Below are positions 13,487 through 17,672 of a stretch of DNA of 17,672 nt, in pieces; the first letter of the stretch is position 1, and each line of letters starts with the position of its first letter. The position numbers and the translations under genes are program-made. The stretch is taken from positions 1-17,672 of the forward strand of contig JAEWHN010000135.1 of the NCBI GenBank assembly GCA_023387775.1, in the 5' to 3' direction. The notes under the pieces are model-generated. The model made no database searches. It was not told the origin of the DNA and saw nothing but the letters and a program-made list of their open reading frames with translations. The stretch comes from Pseudomonadota bacterium (GTDB taxonomy: Bacteria; Pseudomonadota; Alphaproteobacteria; Rhizobiales; Rhizobiaceae).

Positions 13487-14109
13487 TGGTCTCGGGCCTC
13501 ATCGAACGCGAGCAGGCAAGTTCGGCCTTTCCCGTCCGCAGCGGTGTGTTCATCGCCGTTGTCGGCCCGAGCGGTGCCGGCAAGGACACGATCATGGCCT
13601 ACGCCCGCGAGCGCTTCGCGGGCGAGGACAGCGTCGAGTTCGTGCGCCGCGTCATCACCCGCCCGTCCGACGGCGCAACCGAAGACCACGACACGCTGAC
13701 CGAGGCGGCCTTCATCGAGGCCGAGGCGGAAGGTGCTTTCGCGCTCTCCTGGGAAGCGCATGGGCTGCGATATGGCATCCCCGCCGGCGTCGATGAAACC
13801 ATCGCTGACGGCCGCGTGGCGATCGCAAACGCCTCGCGCGGCGCGATCCCCGCGCTGCGGGCGCGCTATGAGAACGTCGCCGTGGTGGAGATCACCGCGC
13901 GGCGGGAAATCCTCGCCGAGCGGCTTTCGGCACGCGGGCGCGAGACGCGCGAGGAAGTGTTGGCCCGGCTGGCGCGCGCCAGCGCGGTGGAGCTTTCGGG
14001 CCCTGGCGTCTCGACCATCGACAACAGCGGCGAGAAGGAAATCGCCGGCGAGCGTTTTGTGGCCATCATTCGCAAGGCGATAGCTTTTGCCGATGTGGGG
14101 CGGTTTTAG
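13483..14109 (+). CDS. phnN: Ribose 1,5-bisphosphate phosphokinase PhnN
   Basis: A 208-residue P-loop kinase of the guanylate-kinase fold that makes PRPP from ribose 1,5-bisphosphate and ATP, the step feeding C-P lyase products into nucleotide metabolism. It has Walker A GPSGAGKDT (28-36), the VRRVITRP phosphate-binding block (54-61), EDHD (67-70), FALSWEAHGLRYGIP (86-100) and the RxxLAERLxxRGRE lid region. Start: ATG 13483 overlapping the phnM stop (ATGA); the next codon 13486 is also ATG, and GTG 13459 is less likely. GAGGG lies about 12 bases upstream. Last gene of the operon. Confidence 0.94.
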   Translation: MMVSGLIEREQASSAFPVRSGVFIAVVGPSGAGKDTIMAYARERFAGEDSVEFVRRVITRPSDGATEDHDTLTEAAFIEAEAEGAFALSWEAHGLRYGIPAGVDETIADGRVAIANASRGAIPALRARYENVAVVEITARREILAERLSARGRETREEVLARLARASAVELSGPGVSTIDNSGEKEIAGERFVAIIRKAIAFADVGRF

Positions 14110-14116
14110 CCGCCCC
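14097..14116. terminator. Hairpin at the convergent phnN / DUF1513 junction
   Basis: GGGGCGG (14097-14103) and CCGCCCC (14110-14116) form a perfect 7-bp stem around TTTTAG, which contains the phnN stop codon. No T-tract follows on either strand, so this is not a classical intrinsic terminator, but it lies exactly where both convergent operons must end (gap of 21 bases). Confidence 0.45.
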
Positions 14117-14130
14117 GCGCCAGTTGGCTT

Positions 14131-15228
14131 TCAGCCGATCCTGAGCATGTGGTTGTCCCAGACATAGGCGGGCTCGCGCATATCGCTGCCGTCGGGGCCA
14201 AGAATTTCACCGGTGCCGGTGGTGGCGCGGAAGCCGGCATGGTCTGGCGCGAGGCCGCAGACTTCCTGCACGTCACGCCTGGCAACGACATTGCCGCTGG
14301 CCGTCTCGATGACGGCAAAGACATTGCCCTCGGGCGACGACACCGCCACCGTGCCGGCGTCGTGGTTGGCGGCGACCGAGCCGATATAGTTGCGGAAACC
14401 GGCGAGCACGTCTTCCGGCATGTCGAGCAGTTGCAGGCCCTTGCCGCGCCGGGCGCTGCCGACCAGAAGCGGCTTTTCCGTTGCCGGGCCCCTGTGCTGG
14501 CAGCCGAACCAGACCGTGCCGGAAGCGTCGGCGTCCATGTGGCGGATCGAGAGCTGGTGCAACGCCGGCGGCAGCTCGTGGCTTTCCAACAAATCGCCCG
14601 AGACGCGATCGACGAAGACCAGCGACGGCTTCATGGTCGTCAGGTTGAGCTCGGCCCGGCCGAAATCGGGATGGGTCTCGATGCCGCCATTGGCGATCGC
14701 CAGCGTGCGGCCGTCGGCCAGAAGCAGCAGGTCGTGCGGGCCGACGCCATAGGTCGGGAACTCGCCGAGGCGGCGGAAGCCGTCGCGCGCGTCATAGATG
14801 CCGACCACGCCGGCGGCGTTGTCATAGTCGTTCTCTGTGACATGGAGCAGCGCGCCGTCCTGCGAGAACACGCCATGGCCGAAGAAATGGCGGCCGGCGA
14901 TGCTGTTGACCGTCTGCGACTCGCGGCGGCCGGTGTGGTCGAAGACGACGAAGAAGGTGCCGGGCTGGCGGGCGAAGACCACGGATTGGCCCGAGACGGG
15001 ATCGAAGGTTACGTCGTGGCCGCGATCGGGCAGCGAAACCAGATGCAGCACCTTGCCGGCTTCCGACAGCACGGCCGCGCCGAAACTGCCGTCGCGCTTC
15101 TGGTAGGCGGTGGCGAAGACCGCGTCCGTCGCGAGCGTGGCCGCCCGCGCCTGCGGCGTCAGCGCGGCGAAGAAGGCAGCGCCTGCGGCCTTGAGGAAAT
15201 CGCGGCGGTCGAGCAGCGGCGTACGCAC
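14131..15228 (-). CDS. DUF1513 protein, Tat-exported, last gene of the imelysin cluster
   Basis: A 365-residue protein with a twin-arginine signal (DRRDFLKAAGAAFFAAL, RR at 8-9; cleavage near ARA-A, residue 29) and then a beta-propeller-like body: repeated strands such as GHDVTFDPVSGQSVVFARQPG, GHGVFSQDGALLHVTENDYD and GVGPHDLLLLADGRTLAIANGG. It matches the DUF1513 family, which occurs with imelysins and di-heme DUF1111 proteins in proposed iron-uptake operons; its biochemical role is unknown. Start: GTG 15228 is preferred, because GGGGA then lies 6 bases upstream; TTG 15234, overlapping the imelysin stop, would have none. Tat export suggests folding or cofactor loading in the cytoplasm. Confidence 0.88.
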   Translation of the reverse strand: MRTPLLDRRDFLKAAGAAFFAALTPQARAATLATDAVFATAYQKRDGSFGAAVLSEAGKVLHLVSLPDRGHDVTFDPVSGQSVVFARQPGTFFVVFDHTGRRESQTVNSIAGRHFFGHGVFSQDGALLHVTENDYDNAAGVVGIYDARDGFRRLGEFPTYGVGPHDLLLLADGRTLAIANGGIETHPDFGRAELNLTTMKPSLVFVDRVSGDLLESHELPPALHQLSIRHMDADASGTVWFGCQHRGPATEKPLLVGSARRGKGLQLLDMPEDVLAGFRNYIGSVAANHDAGTVAVSSPEGNVFAVIETASGNVVARRDVQEVCGLAPDHAGFRATTGTGEILGPDGSDMREPAYVWDNHMLRIG

Positions 15229-15230
15229 AG

Positions 15231-16304
15231 TCAATCCCCGTCGAGCGAGGAGAAACCGGCGCTGAGGCCGAGCGCGTCGGCTAGCCGGACGCCGAAGAGC
15301 TCGCCGAGGCTCGAGGTGACGATGCCGAAATAGGCAAGCTTGGCGCGCCGCGCCGGATCGGCCAGCACTTCGGCCAACGGGCCCCTCGCTGCTTCGGCGG
15401 CACCGATGGCGTTGCCGAACTCGAAGCCGATCGAGCTGGCGATCCAGCGCTCGTCGGTGGCCAACGGCTCGCCAAGGCCGGAGGCTTCGAACAGCGCCTT
15501 CATGCCCGCCATGTTGCCCGCGAGCGTGTCGGCGGACTTGCCCGAGCGCCAGAACAGCGCCTGCCTCGGCTTGTCCTGGGCTTGCGTCTTGCCGAGGAAG
15601 CCGCCCAGCCGCACGTCGCGGTCGAGCTCCAGCCCGTTGACGAAGACCTCGAACAGCGCGCCCAGCGCCTCGTTGCCGTTTCGGTAGAGGGCGTTGCCCT
15701 CGCCCGGCGTCGCCCATGTTTTCGCAAAGCCGTCGGGTGCGTTCCAGGCGGCCTCGACCTCGCCGGCCATCGTGTCGAGATTGGCCGCGACCGCGGCGCC
15801 GAAGCCGCAGCGATGAGTTCCTTCCGGCCCGGCAAGCGTCTCGGCATCGGTGCCGAACAGCACATATTCAAGCGCGCCGAGGCCCTGCATGGCAACGCTC
15901 TTGGTGGCGAGCTGGGCCGGGTCGGACGTGCTTTCGTCGCCGGCTTCGATTGCCGCCTGCACCTGCTTCAGGCCGGTGCTCTTGCGGTCGGGCCAGAACA
16001 GGATGCGCTCCAGCCGGTTCTGCTCGGTGATGGGACCGACGCGGACGATCTCGGCCCTCGACCAGGCATCGACGGTGGCACCGAAGGCCTTTCGCGCCGC
16101 TTCAAGACTGGCCTCGGACGGCGCGGCGCACAGCGCCTTGGTGTCCGACGCCATCTGCGTCGTGGCGGTATGGAAATCGCGATAGGCGGGCCGCACGAAA
16201 CCGTCGATCGCCTTGCCGATGATAACCGGCGCGTCGAGCTCGGCGGCGTGGGCGGCGGGCTGGGCAAGAACCAGGGCGGCGACGGCGAGCAGGGAACGAA
16301 GCAT
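15231..16304 (-). CDS. Imelysin family periplasmic protein
   Basis: A 357-residue protein with a Sec signal peptide (MLRSLLAVAALVLAQPAAHA, cleavage at AHA-A) and a helical imelysin (peptidase M75-like, IrpA/EfeO-related) domain: FVRPAYRDFHTAT (37-49), AFGATVDAWSRAEIVRVGPI, LFWPDRKSTGLKQVQ and RCGFGAAVAAN. The signature GxHxxE of the best-studied imelysins reads GLGALE here (141-146), so the His is Gly143 while E146 stays. Such proteins are linked to bacterial iron uptake; no peptidase activity is expected. Start: ATG 16304, with GGAG 8 bases upstream, overlaps the TGA of the preceding gene by one base; GTG 16307 is the alternative. Confidence 0.92.
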   Translation of the reverse strand: MLRSLLAVAALVLAQPAAHAAELDAPVIIGKAIDGFVRPAYRDFHTATTQMASDTKALCAAPSEASLEAARKAFGATVDAWSRAEIVRVGPITEQNRLERILFWPDRKSTGLKQVQAAIEAGDESTSDPAQLATKSVAMQGLGALEYVLFGTDAETLAGPEGTHRCGFGAAVAANLDTMAGEVEAAWNAPDGFAKTWATPGEGNALYRNGNEALGALFEVFVNGLELDRDVRLGGFLGKTQAQDKPRQALFWRSGKSADTLAGNMAGMKALFEASGLGEPLATDERWIASSIGFEFGNAIGAAEAARGPLAEVLADPARRAKLAYFGIVTSSLGELFGVRLADALGLSAGFSSLDGD

Positions 16305-17672
16305 CACAGCGACTCCAGGAATTTCACCAGCGCCTCGCGTTCCGGCTTGGGAAGCGAGGCAAAACGGTCGCGCGCGGCTTGTCCCTCGCCGCCATGCCAG
16401 AGGATGGCCTCGGTGAGGTTGCGGGCGCGGCCGTCATGCAGGAAGAAGGTGTGGCCGTTGACCACCTGTGTCAGGCCGATGCCCCAGAGCGGCGGAGTGC
16501 GCCATTCGCTGCCGGTGGCGTCGCCCACCTGCTGCCCGTCGGCCAGCTCTTCGCCCATGTCGTGCAGCAGGAAGTCCGAATAGGGCCAGATGAGCTGGAA
16601 GGACTGCGCCTTGTTGGGCGCGTCGCGCCGGGTGACGAATTTCGGCGTGTGGCAGGAGGCGCATCCGATCTCGTAAAACACCTTCTTGCCGGCGAGCACT
16701 TCCGGATTGTCGATGTCGCGGCGGGCCGGCACGGCGAGGTTCTGGGCATAGAAGGTGACCAGGTCGAGGATCGGGTCCGCAGCCTCGGTGTCGCCGAGCT
16801 TGGGCTGCACGCCGGTCGGCATCGCAAGGCACTCCTTCTGCGCCTCGGTGCAGTCGCCCCAATGTTTTGGATTGTCCGGCGTCGAGATGCCGAGATCGCC
16901 CACGAAGGCATCGGCCGACTGCTGGCGGATGGTGGGCACCGAGGCCTTCCAGCCGAAGCGGCCGAGCGTCAGCTCGCCGGTCTTGGGATCGCGGACGATG
17001 GAGGCCTTGCCCGAGATGCCGTCGCCATCGGCGTCATCGGGATCGGCGTGGACAAGAATGTCGGCGGGGTGGATCTGCTCTATCAGGCCGAGCCCGATCA
17101 TCGGCGGCGTGACCCGCGGCGACAGCGTGGTCGAAGGATGCAGCGGGCCATAGCCGAGATCGCTCACCGAATAGCTCGGCCAGCGCAGCACCATTGCGGT
17201 GCCGTCGGCCAGCTCGACCGGGACCTGCTGGTAAGAGATGACCATCTTGCCCTCGCCCTTGAGGCCCGGCACCGCGAGATCCTGAAGCTGGCCGCCATAG
17301 ACCGGATCGGGGAAGTTCAGCACCTGCCTGTCGGCCAGCGCCGCCTTTTCCTCCGCCGTCTCGGCCTGCCGGGCAAGGCGCAGGAACATTGAGGTGGCGT
17401 CGGGATTGCCTTCGGGCGGGTGGCCTCGGCCGTCCTTGAGGTGGCAGCTCTGGCAGGCGCGGGCGTTGAACAGCGGCCCGAGCCCGTCGGAAGCCTGCGT
17501 GGAGGATGGCGCCGACACCCAGAGCTTGGTGAAGAAGCCGTTGCCCACCTTGAAGGTGCCTTCTTCCTCGAAGGTGATGTTGGCCGAGGACTGCGAGAAG
17601 GAATCGCGGTTGACCTGCTTGCGTGAGGTGCCCGCCCCGCCCTGCATCAGCTCGAATTGTTCAGGCCTGGAA
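16304..17672 (-). CDS. Di-heme oxidoreductase, DUF1111 family (5' end outside the window)
   Basis: At least 455 residues of a periplasmic di-heme cytochrome c-type protein (DHOR/DUF1111, sometimes named thiol oxidoreductase). Two heme-c motifs are visible, CQSCH and CASCH (residues 65-69 and 329-333 counted from the internal Met at 17647), with the conserved QASDGLGPLFNARACQSCH and EIGCASCHTPKF contexts and the distal WRTPPLWGIGL...FLHDGRARNLTEAILWHGGE block. The frame is open to the window end, and the family's sequence continues upstream of Met 17647 (...RPEQFELMQGGAGTSR), so that Met is internal and the start and signal peptide are missing. Its stop overlaps the imelysin start. The fold resembles MauG/di-heme peroxidases. 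A role in iron oxidation or reduction is inferred from context. Confidence 0.93.
   Translation of the reverse strand, partial: SRPEQFELMQGGAGTSRKQVNRDSFSQSSANITFEEEGTFKVGNGFFTKLWVSAPSSTQASDGLGPLFNARACQSCHLKDGRGHPPEGNPDATSMFLRLARQAETAEEKAALADRQVLNFPDPVYGGQLQDLAVPGLKGEGKMVISYQQVPVELADGTAMVLRWPSYSVSDLGYGPLHPSTTLSPRVTPPMIGLGLIEQIHPADILVHADPDDADGDGISGKASIVRDPKTGELTLGRFGWKASVPTIRQQSADAFVGDLGISTPDNPKHWGDCTEAQKECLAMPTGVQPKLGDTEAADPILDLVTFYAQNLAVPARRDIDNPEVLAGKKVFYEIGCASCHTPKFVTRRDAPNKAQSFQLIWPYSDFLLHDMGEELADGQQVGDATGSEWRTPPLWGIGLTQVVNGHTFFLHDGRARNLTEAILWHGGEGQAARDRFASLPKPEREALVKFLESL

Noticed and set aside
15229..15717. Long N-terminal extension of the DUF1513 frame
   Set aside because: It is the shadow of the imelysin gene; the Tat signal directly after GTG 15228 shows the true start.

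Overview
The window looks like a chromosome segment of an alphaproteobacterium of the order Hyphomicrobiales (Mesorhizobium/Aminobacter/Phyllobacteriaceae type). The basis is high G+C with strong third-position bias, an ActS/ActR (RegB/RegA) redox pair beside hrpB, an MmcB-family repair gene, a DUF1045-phnM-phnN block, and a dispersed palindromic intergenic repeat of a kind I associate with that group. The genus is inference; no rRNA or tRNA is present.

Bases 1 to about 2160 are the accessory part, visibly less G+C-rich than the rest. They hold the 3' end of an unknown gene (+), a conserved-looking 57-residue protein (-) with its own terminator, a divergent 131-residue protein (+) whose start codon overlaps that of the small protein, and an IS1595-family transposase gene (-). 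The transposase has a good promoter whose -10 lies inside an inverted repeat. A very short basic ORF and a 9-bp-stem hairpin follow it.

Bases 2209-2709 encode MmcB (+), with a GTTC-N7-GAAC site just upstream. From 11389 down to 2950 six minus-strand genes run in one direction: ynjB-like binding protein, ynjC-like two-module permease, ynjD-like ATPase, hrpB helicase, actS sensor kinase, actR response regulator. ynjD and hrpB overlap by one base, and hrpB and actS are close. The run is interrupted between ynjB and ynjC by one copy of a roughly 170-bp palindromic repeat; a second, decayed copy in opposite orientation lies between mmcB and actR.

Bases 11641-14109 (+) are a tight three-gene phosphonate operon: the DUF1045 protein, PhnM and PhnN. 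A PhoB-box-like sequence lies 42 bp before the first start. The C-P lyase core genes and the phosphonate transporter are not in the window. This operon converges on a minus-strand cluster (17672 to 14131): a di-heme DUF1111 oxidoreductase (cut by the window end), an imelysin-family protein and a Tat-exported DUF1513 protein. The junctions overlap or nearly abut. This cluster is probably a periplasmic iron-acquisition operon.

I found no CRISPR array and no complete prophage. The least explained parts are the divergent small-gene pair at 296-863, the regulatory layout around the transposase and mmcB, the repeat inside the ynj operon, and the imelysin/di-heme/DUF1513 operon.
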